The notes beneath the pieces are model-generated. The model was not told where the DNA came from. It ran no database searches and was given only the letters and a program-made list of their open reading frames with translations. From the NCBI RefSeq assembly GCF_014639655.1, contig NZ_BMGB01000001.1, positions 744,001 through 808,000 on the forward strand: a stretch of 64,000 bases of DNA, read 5' to 3'. The stretch's first letter is position 1; each line of letters begins with the position of its first letter. Shown one piece after another: positions 25,485 to 33,510 of the stretch. This DNA is from Conyzicola nivalis. Its GTDB lineage: Bacteria > Actinomycetota > Actinomycetes > Actinomycetales > Microbacteriaceae. Position numbers and translations under genes: made by a program.

Positions 25485-26789
25485 ATGAGCACAACGCTGG
25501 AATGTATCGCACAGTGGATCACGCGACAGCGTTGGTATGCGGGCAAGGGGCACGAGCCCCGGCTGCGTATCCTCTCGCACGAATCCGTGCCGTCCGACGA
25601 TCCCGACGCCCGGGTGAGCGTGCTCCTCGTGATGGACGACGAGGGCAACATCCCCACCCTCTACCAGGTCCCCATCGTCGAACGCTCGTCTGTCCAGCCG
25701 GCGCAGCACGCCTACCTCATCGGCCAGAACGACGAAGGCGACTACATCTTCGACGGCCCACACGACGAGGCCTACCCGCGCGCGCTGCTCGCCCTGCTGG
25801 CTCCCGACCTCGCGCGTGAGGTCACGGTGACCCGCAGCACGGTGCTCTCCGGCGAGCAGTCGAACACGTCGATCATCTTCGAGATCGACGGCACCCCCTC
25901 GATCATCTGCAAGGTGTTCCGCGCCCTGCACCACGGCGACAACCCTGACGTCACGCTGCAGGCCGCGCTCAGCGCCGCCGGCTCGACCGCCGTGCCCCGC
26001 TTCGTGGGCGAGATGCACGGCGAATGGGACGACGTGGGTCGCCCCAACGGCCGGGCCTCGGGTCACCTCGCCTTCGCGCAGGAGTTCCTCGCCGGGGCGG
26101 AGGACGGCTGGAAGGTCGCGCTGCGTTTCGCCGCCGAGGGCAGTGACTTCACCGAGCTGGCGCGCTCGCTCGGCGAGCAGACGGCTCGCGTGCACTCCGG
26201 CCTCGCATCCGTCATGCCCACCACCGAGGCGACCGACGACGCCATCGCGGGATTCGGCGTCTCCTGGGCCCGGCGTCTCCGCCTGGCCATCCAGGAGGTC
26301 CCCGCACTCCTCGACAGCCGCGACGATATCGCCGCGGTCTACGAGACGGCTCGCACCGGCACGTGGCCGCTTCTTCAGCGCATCCACGGCGACTTCCACC
26401 TCGGTCAGGCGCTGCTCGTCCCCGAGCGCGGCTGGGTGCTCGTCGACTTCGAGGGTGAGCCGCTGCGGCCGATGAACGAGCGGGACAGACCGGATGTCGC
26501 GCTCCGCGACGTCGCCGGAATGCTGCGGTCGTTCGACTACGCTGCCGGAGCGACCCCCGGCAACCCCACCGAGTGGGCCGAGGCGTGCCGCGAGGCGTTC
26601 ACCGCCGGGTACCTCGCCGAGTCGGGAGTCGACATCGAGACCTTCCGGCCCCTGCTCGACGCGTTCGAACTCGACAAGGCGGTCTACGAGGCCATCTACG
26701 AGGCACGCAACCGGCCCGACTGGCTCGCGATCCCGTTGCGGGGCATCGAGCACCTCCTCGCGGCGCGCACGGCGCGGCTCGGAGCGTGA
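25485..26789 (+). CDS. mak: Maltokinase (Pep2/Mak)
   Basis: 434 residues from ATG 25485; GGAGG lies 13 bases upstream. An ATP-dependent kinase making maltose 1-phosphate from maltose. The N-terminal cap begins ECIAQWITRQRWYAGKG, which is diagnostic. The kinase core has HGDFHLGQALL (catalytic Asp), VLVDFEGEPLRP (Asp-Phe-Glu-Gly, metal binding) and RDVAGMLRSFDYAA. In actinobacteria Mak works with TreS, which turns trehalose into maltose; TreS is 30 kb away at 55798. The product feeds GlgE, not seen in this window. It is a stand-alone gene here rather than a TreS-Mak fusion. Confidence 0.93.
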   Translation: MSTTLECIAQWITRQRWYAGKGHEPRLRILSHESVPSDDPDARVSVLLVMDDEGNIPTLYQVPIVERSSVQPAQHAYLIGQNDEGDYIFDGPHDEAYPRALLALLAPDLAREVTVTRSTVLSGEQSNTSIIFEIDGTPSIICKVFRALHHGDNPDVTLQAALSAAGSTAVPRFVGEMHGEWDDVGRPNGRASGHLAFAQEFLAGAEDGWKVALRFAAEGSDFTELARSLGEQTARVHSGLASVMPTTEATDDAIAGFGVSWARRLRLAIQEVPALLDSRDDIAAVYETARTGTWPLLQRIHGDFHLGQALLVPERGWVLVDFEGEPLRPMNERDRPDVALRDVAGMLRSFDYAAGATPGNPTEWAEACREAFTAGYLAESGVDIETFRPLLDAFELDKAVYEAIYEARNRPDWLAIPLRGIEHLLAARTARLGA

Positions 26790-26845
26790 CGGTCCGCTAG
26801 CGGCGAGATCCCCATACGCCGACGCTACGCGCGGGTGCCGTCGCC

Positions 26846-26887
26846 GACCGTGCACGCCGGTGGCTTGCGCTCCCGCCGTGCACGGTC
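26846..26887. promoter_or_regulatory. Inverted repeat and -10 box upstream of the amine oxidase
   Basis: GACCGTGCACG (26846-26856) and its exact reverse complement CGTGCACGGTC (26877-26887) flank 20 bases. Each arm holds the same 8-bp palindrome CGTGCACG, so two identical sites sit 28 bases apart. A TACAGT hexamer follows at 26891-26896, ten bases before the ATG at 26906, which fits a -10 element of a nearly leaderless transcript. The paired palindromes look like a two-dimer operator. Confidence 0.55.
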
Positions 26888-26905
26888 AGGTACAGTGGCG
26901 CTGAG

Positions 26906-28297
26906 ATGTCATTCACTCGTCGCACTTTCCTCATCGGAGCGGGATCCGGCCTTTCCGTGCTGGTTCTCACCGCGTGCGCGGTCGACGCCCAGCCCGAGCC
27001 GACGCCCAGCCCGACGCGCACCGCCACCGGAGTCGTGCCGTCGCCCGCGTCGTTTGCTCGCAGTGCGTGGGGGAAGGACTCGTTCGCCCGCGGTGCCGTG
27101 AGTTTTATGGCCGTCGGTTCCACGCTCGAACACCGCAGGGCGCTCAGCGTGCCCCTGCTGCGCCGCGTTTTCTTCGCGGGTGAGGCCACGAGCGTAGACG
27201 ACGCGGGGACAGTGCTCGGAGCACGACTCTCCGGTCGCGCGGCCGCGGCGGCTGTCGCCGAGGTCGGAAACGCCAACGACAGGATCGCCGTGATCGGTGC
27301 CGGCGCGGCCGGTGCGGAAGCCGCCAAGCGGCTCACCGAGAACGGTTTCGACGTCGTCGTCATCGAAGCGCGCAAACGCACCGGTGGTCGCATCGACACC
27401 GTCTCGGGCGACGCGTGGCCCTTCCCCGTCGAGCTGGGCGCCTGGCGGATCTCCGACGTCGACCTGATCGCCGAGCTCGAGGGTCTCGGAGTCTCCACGG
27501 TCGAACTCGGCGCCGCGACCGACAGCTCGGTCTTCCGGTCCACGACGGGCGAGAGCGGCTCCGACGACGTCGGCGCGGTAGCCGTCGAGTCGGCACTCGC
27601 CTGGGCAAAACAGCAGGCACGGGATGAATCGCTCAAGACGTCTCTCGAAGAATCGGGCGCCGACGCGGCAGCCGCGGCATCCGACACCGGTGAGCTCTCG
27701 GGAGGCGACCTGCTCGGCCAGCACCTCGCGACGCTCGCCACCGTCTACGGGGCCGACGCCTCCGAGCTGTCCAGTTGGTTCACCGGCGACGATGTGGGAT
27801 CCGCCCGCGTCGTCACGGGCGGACTCCGGTCGGCGATCGACGACTCGCTCGACGGCGTAGAGACCTTCCTCTCGACCACCGTGGTCGGGGTCGCCTACAG
27901 CGACGAACGGGTGAGCCTGCGGCTCGGCACGGGAGAGTCGCTCTCGGTCGACCGCGTCGTCGTCACTGTCCCGCTCGGCGTGCTGCAGGACGACGGCATC
28001 GACTTCGACCCCCTCCTGCCCTTCGAACACCGCACGGCCATCGCCGCTCTCGGCATGGGCACGATCGACACCGTGTGGCTGCGGTTCGACGAGCCGTTCT
28101 GGACCACCGACGCCGTGCTCTGGAATCTCGTCGGCACCGAGGACGAGATCACCACCTGGTACAACCTCGAGCCGATCACCGGCGAACCGGTGCTCGTCGG
28201 CGTGGTGGGCGGCGCGGCGGCGGAACGCACCGAGCTGCTCAGCGACGACGAACTGACTACGACTGTTCTACAGACGCTCGCACCGTTCGCGCGCTGA
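26906..28297 (+). CDS. Exported lipoprotein flavin amine oxidase with circularly permuted domain order
   Basis: 463 residues. The N-terminus has a Tat-type twin Arg (SFTRRTFLIG) and a lipobox (VLTAC, Cys 24), predicting a Tat-exported lipoprotein. Residues 49-120 (ARSAWGKDSFARGAVSF, then RRVFFAGEATS, then GTVLGARLSGRAAA) match the extreme C-terminus of monoamine/polyamine oxidases. Only after that comes the FAD-binding N-terminal motif RIAVIGAGAAGAEAAKRL (127-144) with VVIEARKRTGGRI. The protein ends in TVLQTLAPFAR, where the family normally continues into the block found at the front here. The order is thus circularly permuted. Substrate is unknown; family members oxidise amines with O2. The last 41 bases overlap the convergent membrane gene. 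Confidence 0.85.
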   Translation: MSFTRRTFLIGAGSGLSVLVLTACAVDAQPEPTPSPTRTATGVVPSPASFARSAWGKDSFARGAVSFMAVGSTLEHRRALSVPLLRRVFFAGEATSVDDAGTVLGARLSGRAAAAAVAEVGNANDRIAVIGAGAAGAEAAKRLTENGFDVVVIEARKRTGGRIDTVSGDAWPFPVELGAWRISDVDLIAELEGLGVSTVELGAATDSSVFRSTTGESGSDDVGAVAVESALAWAKQQARDESLKTSLEESGADAAAAASDTGELSGGDLLGQHLATLATVYGADASELSSWFTGDDVGSARVVTGGLRSAIDDSLDGVETFLSTTVVGVAYSDERVSLRLGTGESLSVDRVVVTVPLGVLQDDGIDFDPLLPFEHRTAIAALGMGTIDTVWLRFDEPFWTTDAVLWNLVGTEDEITTWYNLEPITGEPVLVGVVGGAAAERTELLSDDELTTTVLQTLAPFAR

Positions 28298-28928
28298 CGC
28301 GCTCCGCGACCGGTTTCAATCGGGCGAGTGAGATGACGCCCGTGCTCGTCACGGCGAAGGTCAAGAGCGCGATCGACGAGTACGTGACGAACTCGAAGGG
28401 GTCGGTCACTTGGTCGGGGTCGAGGAAGAAGTAGGGGTACCAGCCGACGACCGCCCCGCGCACCAGGGTTATGCCACCCCAGATCACGGGATAGCCCACC
28501 GTGAGCGTGATCATGCGCCACTGGGAACGTCCGCGGCCGCGTGAGATGATCCACTCGAGCAGTGCGAAGGCCGGCAGCCAGAAGTGCAGCACCTGGTCGC
28601 TCCACGGTACCTCGAGCCGGAACCCGCGCTCCCCCGCCTGCTGCACGAGGATCGCGAACACGATCCCGGCCACCAGGATCCAGCTGAGAACGACGGCGTG
28701 CAGGTTGGTGAGCCACGGCGGGTCAACCGTCGATTTCAGGGCGACGATGCCGCCGACGACGCAGACGACCATAAAGGCGATGTTGCTCTGGATGGTGAGA
28801 TAGGCGAAAAAATTGCCGGGCGCGAAGCTCGCGGTGTCGAGTCCCCAGATGTAACGCGCCACTAACGAAACGAGTTCGACGAGCGCGAAAATGAAGCGAG
28901 CGGCACCGACGGCGACTCGAGAATTCAC
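28257..28928 (-). CDS. Pr6Pr-like integral membrane protein
   Basis: 223 residues from GTG 28928 with GAAGGG upstream. Six to seven hydrophobic helices (for example YLTIQSNIAFMVVCVVGGIV and LHAVVLSWILVAGIVFAILV), a conserved FFAYLTIQSN entry motif, LHFWLPAFALLEWI in the middle and GWYPYFFLDPD before the last helix. This is the Pr6Pr/AIG1-like membrane family common in actinobacteria, of unknown function; some relatives are thought to be lipid hydrolases, but the catalytic Thr/His were not confirmed here. The 3' end overlaps the amine oxidase gene on the other strand. Confidence 0.8.
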   Translation of the reverse strand: MNSRVAVGAARFIFALVELVSLVARYIWGLDTASFAPGNFFAYLTIQSNIAFMVVCVVGGIVALKSTVDPPWLTNLHAVVLSWILVAGIVFAILVQQAGERGFRLEVPWSDQVLHFWLPAFALLEWIISRGRGRSQWRMITLTVGYPVIWGGITLVRGAVVGWYPYFFLDPDQVTDPFEFVTYSSIALLTFAVTSTGVISLARLKPVAERVSARTVRASVEQS

Positions 28929-28972
28929 CTGGCGCCCTTCACTTGATAAGTCTACGAACCCGGGAGTTGAGC

Positions 28973-29188
28973 ATGAGCACCACAGTGAGCGAGGAAAAGT
29001 TCAGCGACGGCACGATCTCGGGCCGGGGCCCGGTCGACGCGCACGGAGTGAAGTCTGGCAGTTGGGAATTCTATTACCGAAGCGGCACGCTCAAGGGCAC
29101 CGGCGACTTCGTGGCGGGAGAGCAACGGGGACAGTGGAAGACTTATGACGGTGCGGGCGACCTCGCACGCACCACGGACTTTCACTGA
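28973..29188 (+). CDS. YwqK/MORN-variant repeat small protein
   Basis: 71 residues from ATG 28973, GGGAG six bases upstream. It contains MORN-like repeats: GSWEFYYRSGTLKGTGDF and GQWKTYDGAGDLARTTDF. Such proteins are annotated as YwqK-type antitoxins because of the Bacillus context. No toxin gene is next to it here, so that label should not be taken as evidence of a toxin-antitoxin pair. It is divergent from the Pr6Pr gene and 32 bases upstream of the deaminase gene. Confidence 0.72.
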   Translation: MSTTVSEEKFSDGTISGRGPVDAHGVKSGSWEFYYRSGTLKGTGDFVAGEQRGQWKTYDGAGDLARTTDFH

Positions 29189-29220
29189 ACCACTCAGGCC
29201 ACACACCCGCAGGAGCCCCG

Positions 29221-29829
29221 ATGACCCATTCCTTCGCCACCAGCGTCACAGCCGAGTTGCCCGCCTGGCTCGTCGCCGAACTCGACGACTACACGAGGCC
29301 GCTCGAGACGCACGAGCAGCGCATGGCCGTCGTCAACGGTCTGGCCGCCCGCAACTGGCGCGAGGGCAACGGGGGGCCGTTCGCCGCGATCGTCGTCGAC
29401 CGCGCCACCGACCTCATCGTCTCGGTCGGCGTCAACGTCGTGCTCAGTTCCGGTCTGAGCGCGGGCCACGCCGAGTTCACCGCGCTGTCACTCGCACAGA
29501 CGCGACTGGGCAACTGGGACCTCGGCGGCACCGCGGAGCAGGACCTGGAACTCGTCGTCAACTGGCGGCCCTGCATCATGTGTTACGGATCGCTCATCTG
29601 GTCGGGCGTCAAGCACCTCGTCATCGCCGGCGACGGACCCGAGCTCGAACGGCTCAGCGGATTCGACGAGGGCCCGATCCCCGGCGGCGACTGGAAGCGC
29701 GAGCTCGAGGCCCGCGGCATCAGCGTCACGATGGACGTGCTGCGCGACGAGGCCATCGCGGTCTTCGCCGAGTACGGCGAGTCGAACTCGATCGTCTACA
29801 ACGCTAGGGGAACCGGCTCACGCAACTAG
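29221..29829 (+). CDS. Nucleoside/cytidine deaminase-like zinc hydrolase
   Basis: 202 residues. The CDA-fold zinc site is complete: GHAEFTAL (His and catalytic Glu) and WRPCIMCYGSLIW (P-C-x-x-C). The order and spacing resemble guanine deaminase / tRNA adenosine deaminase-like members, but the segment before HAE (NVVLSSGLSAGHAEF) and the long C-terminal tail are not typical of TadA. Likely a free base or nucleoside deaminase. The preceding small MORN gene may be in the same transcript. Confidence 0.88.
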   Translation: MTHSFATSVTAELPAWLVAELDDYTRPLETHEQRMAVVNGLAARNWREGNGGPFAAIVVDRATDLIVSVGVNVVLSSGLSAGHAEFTALSLAQTRLGNWDLGGTAEQDLELVVNWRPCIMCYGSLIWSGVKHLVIAGDGPELERLSGFDEGPIPGGDWKRELEARGISVTMDVLRDEAIAVFAEYGESNSIVYNARGTGSRN

Positions 29830-29866
29830 AGTCCGGTCCCTGAGCCTGCGAAGGAGGCCTAGCGGG

Positions 29867-30334
29867 CTACTTGCCTTCGCGCTCGGCGCGGGCGGCGCGG
29901 TTGGCCGCGTCGCTCGCCTCGCGCTCGGCGATGCGCTCCTGCTTGGCGGACCACTCGGCGCGTTCCTTGTCACGCTGCTTGAGACGCGCGTTCTCTTCGC
30001 GCACGTCGGCCTGGGTACGGCGCTCCGTGACGAGCCAGCGCGGTGGGGCCGCGAGAAGCTCCTGGATCTGCTCGGTCGTCAGCGCCTCGTCGACTCCCCC
30101 GCGGGCAAGGCCGGCGTTGGACACGCCCAGCTTGCCGGCCACGATGGGGCGGGGGTGCGGACCGTGCAGGCGCAGCTGCACGAGCCACTCCGGCGGGTTG
30201 GCGAGGAGCTCGTTCAGCTCGGTGCGGGTGACGTCGTTTTTCTGGAAGTCTTCGGGCGCCGCAGGCAGGTAGATGCCGAGCTTCTGCGCGGCCGTCGAGG
30301 GCTTCATGGACTGCGGGGAACGCTCGGTACTCAT
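29867..30334 (-). CDS. DUF5997 family protein
   Basis: 155 residues from ATG 30334 (MSTERSPQSMKPSTAAQKLG). The N-terminal 100 residues contain two similar blocks, LNELLANPPEWLVQLRLHGPH and IQELLAAPPRWLVTERRTQ, which I recognise as DUF5997. The rest is a highly charged predicted coiled coil (EENARLKQRDKERAEWSAKQ and on). Function unknown; the repeated ELLA-PP-WLV motif suggests a two-fold fold. It is divergent from the LysR-type substrate-binding gene, 72 bases between starts, and the two may be linked. Confidence 0.8.
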   Translation of the reverse strand: MSTERSPQSMKPSTAAQKLGIYLPAAPEDFQKNDVTRTELNELLANPPEWLVQLRLHGPHPRPIVAGKLGVSNAGLARGGVDEALTTEQIQELLAAPPRWLVTERRTQADVREENARLKQRDKERAEWSAKQERIAEREASDAANRAARAEREGK

Positions 30335-30406
30335 GCCTAGAGCGTAGCCTGAGCTACGACACTTGCCCATTTGGCTCGTTCCACCACCAGCGATCGAAGG
30401 GATACC

Positions 30407-31099
30407 GTGACTCTCACCCTCGCCTTCGTGCCCGGCGTCACGCTCACCAAGTGGACCAGGCTGTGGGAGGAACGCCGCGCCGACGAGGCCCTCGGGTTTC
30501 TCGCGACGACCGAGTCGACGCAGGCGGACGCGCTGCTCGACGGGAGCGCGCAGGTGGGGTTCGTGCGGCTGCCGTTGCCCCCGCACGCGGAGCGTGAGCT
30601 CAGTGTCATCCGTCTCTACAGCGAAGTCCCCGTCGCGGTGCTGCCCGAGGACCACCCGCTCGCCGACCAGGATTCCGTGACGCTCGCCGACCTCTCCGAG
30701 ATCACGCTGCACGACAACCAGGGGCCGCTGCGCGACGCCGTCGAACTCGTCGCGGCCGGCGTGGGGGCGCTCGTCGTCCCGCACGCGCTCGCCCGCCAGT
30801 ATTCGCGTAAAGACGTCGTTTCGCGCGACGTCACCGATGCCGACGAGACCTGGATCGCCGTGGCCTGGCGCACCGAGGGTGAGACCGCCGACATCGAAGA
30901 GTTCGTGGGCATCGTGCGCGGACGCTCGGCCAACAGCTCGCGGGGCGGAACCATCGCGCCGCGCAAGGAGAAGGTCGACCCCGACCTGCAAATCGCGAAA
31001 GAGAAGCCGGAGAAGAAGCCGGCCGTCAAACCGCGGGGCAAGTACGTGCACCGCTCCACCGCGCGGCCGCAGGGCAAGCGCCGCCGTCAGGGCCGATAG
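30407..31099 (+). CDS. LysR substrate-binding-like protein lacking a DNA-binding domain
   Basis: 230 residues from GTG 30407 (GAAGGG six bases upstream); a longer frame from TTG 30371 lacks such a site. The body is a type 2 periplasmic-binding fold as in LysR effector domains (LTLAFVPGVTLTKWTRLWEE, then DALLDGSAQVGFVRLP and VAVLPEDHPLADQDSVTLAD). There is no helix-turn-helix and no signal peptide. A basic Lys/Arg-rich tail (KKPAVKPRGKYVHRSTARP and onward) could touch nucleic acid or be disordered. It may bind a small ligand and act through a partner, perhaps the divergent DUF5997 protein. Confidence 0.8.
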   Translation: MTLTLAFVPGVTLTKWTRLWEERRADEALGFLATTESTQADALLDGSAQVGFVRLPLPPHAERELSVIRLYSEVPVAVLPEDHPLADQDSVTLADLSEITLHDNQGPLRDAVELVAAGVGALVVPHALARQYSRKDVVSRDVTDADETWIAVAWRTEGETADIEEFVGIVRGRSANSSRGGTIAPRKEKVDPDLQIAKEKPEKKPAVKPRGKYVHRSTARPQGKRRRQGR

Positions 31100-31106
31100 C
31101 GTCGGG

Positions 31107-31778
31107 CTAGAACTCCGCGATACCCATGCCGACGATCACCACGCCGAGGAAGAGCAGCGCGGTAGCGGTGACCGTCGAGATGTTACGCAGCAGCCACTCG
31201 CGCAGCCCCTCGAGACCGGTCGTCACCCGGGGTGCCCCCGAGAAGAAAGCGACGACGGGCGCGGCAATGGTCGACGCCGCGAGGGCGACGAAGATTGCCA
31301 TCACGACCGTCGCGGGTGCCAGCGCGAGCCTCGCCGAGCCGATCACGACACCGGCCGCGAGGGAGATCAGCAGGTTCTTGGGCCGGAACGCCGAGTAGAC
31401 GAAGCCGACAGCGAGCCCGCGCCAGAGCGTGAGCGAGTCGATGGCGGTGATCCAGCGTGGTACCGGCGGCGACTCCCCCGCCCGGGGCCGCGCGCGCCAG
31501 GTGCGCACGGCCAGCACGATGAGCAACAGTCCGAGCAGCATCTCGATCGCGCCGATCAGCACGTTCGGGGTGTGCGGCCGCACGCTCGGTAGCAGCGCGG
31601 CGAGCAGCACGAAAAGCGTCGTCATCACCGTGATGCCCGCCACCCAGCCGATCAGGAACCCCACGCTCGTGCCGCGGGCCTTCGGCGAGAGCAGCATGAT
31701 CGTGGTCGCCATGATCGGCAACGGGCTGATGGCGATGCCGAGGGCCAGCGGAAGCACGTCGCCGATGACCGGTCCCAC
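31107..31778 (-). CDS. GAP (Sap-like) family membrane protein
   Basis: 223 residues, six hydrophobic helices, N-terminus LPLALGIAISPLPIMATTIM, conserved GFLIGWVAGITV and the VYSAFRPKNLLISLAAG loop. These are features of the GAP family, whose mycobacterial member Sap assists export of glycolipids. The cargo here is unknown. It ends 7 bases from the LysR-like gene and begins 15 bases downstream of the AI-2E transporter stop, so the two membrane genes probably share a transcript. Confidence 0.88.
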   Translation of the reverse strand: MGPVIGDVLPLALGIAISPLPIMATTIMLLSPKARGTSVGFLIGWVAGITVMTTLFVLLAALLPSVRPHTPNVLIGAIEMLLGLLLIVLAVRTWRARPRAGESPPVPRWITAIDSLTLWRGLAVGFVYSAFRPKNLLISLAAGVVIGSARLALAPATVVMAIFVALAASTIAAPVVAFFSGAPRVTTGLEGLREWLLRNISTVTATALLFLGVVIVGMGIAEF

Positions 31779-31793
31779 TTGAGCCTCCCGTCG

Positions 31794-32936
31794 CTACTTC
31801 TGGCCGCGCCGACGGTTCTTACGCGCGGCGTCTTCCGCCTTCATCACCGATTTCGTGCGCGCGAGGTCGCCGATGACGGGGCGCCACCAGCCCGCCTGGG
31901 GATCCGAGTCGATCAGAAGCGCGCGCACGATGAGGGTGAGAGGTACGGCCAGAATTGCGCCGACGGGACCGATGACGGTGGCCCAGAAGAGCACCGAGAG
32001 GAAGGTGATGGTCTGGCTGAGCGCGACCGCGTTACCCACGACGCGCGGTTGCACCAGCGTCTGCACCACGCCGTTGACCAGCGCGTAGACGATGATCACC
32101 GGAATGGCCGTCTGCCAGCCCCCGACGAGGAAGCCGAACACGACGGGCGGGATGATCGCGATGAAGTAGCCGATGTTGGGGATGAAGCTGCCGAGGAACG
32201 CGAGCAGCCCCCAGAGGAAGGCGCCGGGGACGCCGAGGATCACCAGGGCGATCGCGTTGAGGGCGCCCTGGGCGATGCCGAGCGCCGCGGTCGCGATCAT
32301 GTAGCGGCGGATGCCCGCGGCCAGGATCTCGAGCGACGTCACGATCCGCGCGCGGCCGGGTCGCAGGTCGGCGAGGATCGCACCGAGGTAGCTGGAGTCG
32401 GCGGCCATCAGGATCAGCGTGGTCAGCACGACGACGAGTGCGACGGTCAGATTCGCGACGTTGCCGAACACCCCGTAGACGAGGTCGAGGATGCGGCCGG
32501 GGTCGAAACCGCCCACGATCTCCTGCACTTGGCTCGTGCTGATGCCGAGGTCGGCCAGCCCGGCGCCGATCGTGCGGCCGATCTGCGCGATCTCAGGGGC
32601 GAACTGCGGGAGCAGCGTGGCGAACTGGGCCAACGCCACGACGAGGGCGGTGACGAACGCCGCGAGGGTGAGGAACACGGCGAGGGCCACCGTGCCCGTC
32701 GCGATCCCGCGCGGGACCCCGCGTTTCTCCAGCCCCGTGCGCAGGGGGTGCGCGCAGATCGTGAGCACGAGGGACAGCACCACCGGGGCGACGATCGACC
32801 GCAGCGACGAGAGGCCGTAGGCGACGACGACGGCGCCGGCGAGTCCGAGCAGGATTGCCGTGCCGCGCGGCATGCCGGCCCGGGGCGGCTCGACGGGTAC
32901 CGGGGGCAGTTCGGGGGCCGTGCGCTTCCACCACAT
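31794..32936 (-). CDS. AI-2E family transporter
   Basis: 380 residues from ATG 32936 (MWWKRTAPELPPVPVEP). Eight or so helices with the family pattern: N-terminal pair, a long extracellular helical segment, then the C-terminal membrane block with IGYFIAIIPPVVFGFLVGG, NGVVQTLVQPRVVG and VGAILAVPLTLIV. The family includes the E. coli TqsA autoinducer exporter and Na+/H+ antiporter-like members; substrate cannot be assigned. The open frame extends upstream to 33017 but without support. Confidence 0.88.
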   Translation of the reverse strand: MWWKRTAPELPPVPVEPPRAGMPRGTAILLGLAGAVVVAYGLSSLRSIVAPVVLSLVLTICAHPLRTGLEKRGVPRGIATGTVALAVFLTLAAFVTALVVALAQFATLLPQFAPEIAQIGRTIGAGLADLGISTSQVQEIVGGFDPGRILDLVYGVFGNVANLTVALVVVLTTLILMAADSSYLGAILADLRPGRARIVTSLEILAAGIRRYMIATAALGIAQGALNAIALVILGVPGAFLWGLLAFLGSFIPNIGYFIAIIPPVVFGFLVGGWQTAIPVIIVYALVNGVVQTLVQPRVVGNAVALSQTITFLSVLFWATVIGPVGAILAVPLTLIVRALLIDSDPQAGWWRPVIGDLARTKSVMKAEDAARKNRRRGQK

Positions 32937-33067
32937 GATGCAGATCAGGATGCTGCCGCCGGCGGGTGTTCGGTTCACCCGGCAGGGGCGAGGCCGCGCG
33001 AGGGGTGAGGTCGCCACTCTGGAGTCACGCTCACTACCTAGGGTGCAATCGACGAACGGGGACTGCG

Positions 33068-33463
33068 GTGAATTGGGACAACTTCTGGGAAGTCATCTGG
33101 CTCTTCTTCTGGGGCTTCGTGTTCATCGCCTACCTGATGGCGCTGTTCTCGATCGTCGCGGACCTCTTCAGGGACCACACGCTGAGCGGCGGATGGAAGG
33201 CCGTGTGGATCTTCTTCCTGGTCTTCGCACCGTTCATCACCGCGCTGGTGTACCTGGTCGCACGCGGCGGCGGGATGGCCGAGCGCAACCACCGTGCGGA
33301 GCAGGACGCCCGGGCGGCCACGGACCACTACATCCGCGACGTCGCGGGCACGAGCCCCGCCGACGAGATCGCCAAGGCCAAGACCCTGCTCGACTCCGGC
33401 AGCATCAGCGCCGAAGAGTTCGACCACCTCAAGTCGCGCGCACTGGGTTCGGTGCGCGCCTGA
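33068..33463 (+). CDS. SHOCT domain membrane protein
   Basis: 131 residues from GTG 33068, GGGGA nearby upstream. Two transmembrane helices (FWEVIWLFFWGFVFIAYLMA and WIFFLVFAPFITALVYLVA) form a PLDc_N-like hairpin. The C-terminus is a SHOCT domain (ADEIAKAKTLLDSGSISAEE with FDHLKSRALG), a short helical module found at the ends of many bacterial proteins. Role unknown, perhaps oligomerisation at the membrane. Forty-seven bases separate it from the FUSC gene. Confidence 0.85.
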   Translation: MNWDNFWEVIWLFFWGFVFIAYLMALFSIVADLFRDHTLSGGWKAVWIFFLVFAPFITALVYLVARGGGMAERNHRAEQDARAATDHYIRDVAGTSPADEIAKAKTLLDSGSISAEEFDHLKSRALGSVRA

Positions 33464-33510
33464 CCTCCGGAACAGCCGGCGGCGGGGCGCATCCCGCCTA
33501 GGCTGGTCGC

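Noticed and set aside
28973-29829. Toxin-antitoxin pair formed by the YwqK-like protein and the deaminase
   Set aside because: The deaminase has a complete metabolic zinc site and no toxin features; the antitoxin label for MORN repeats is only inherited annotation.
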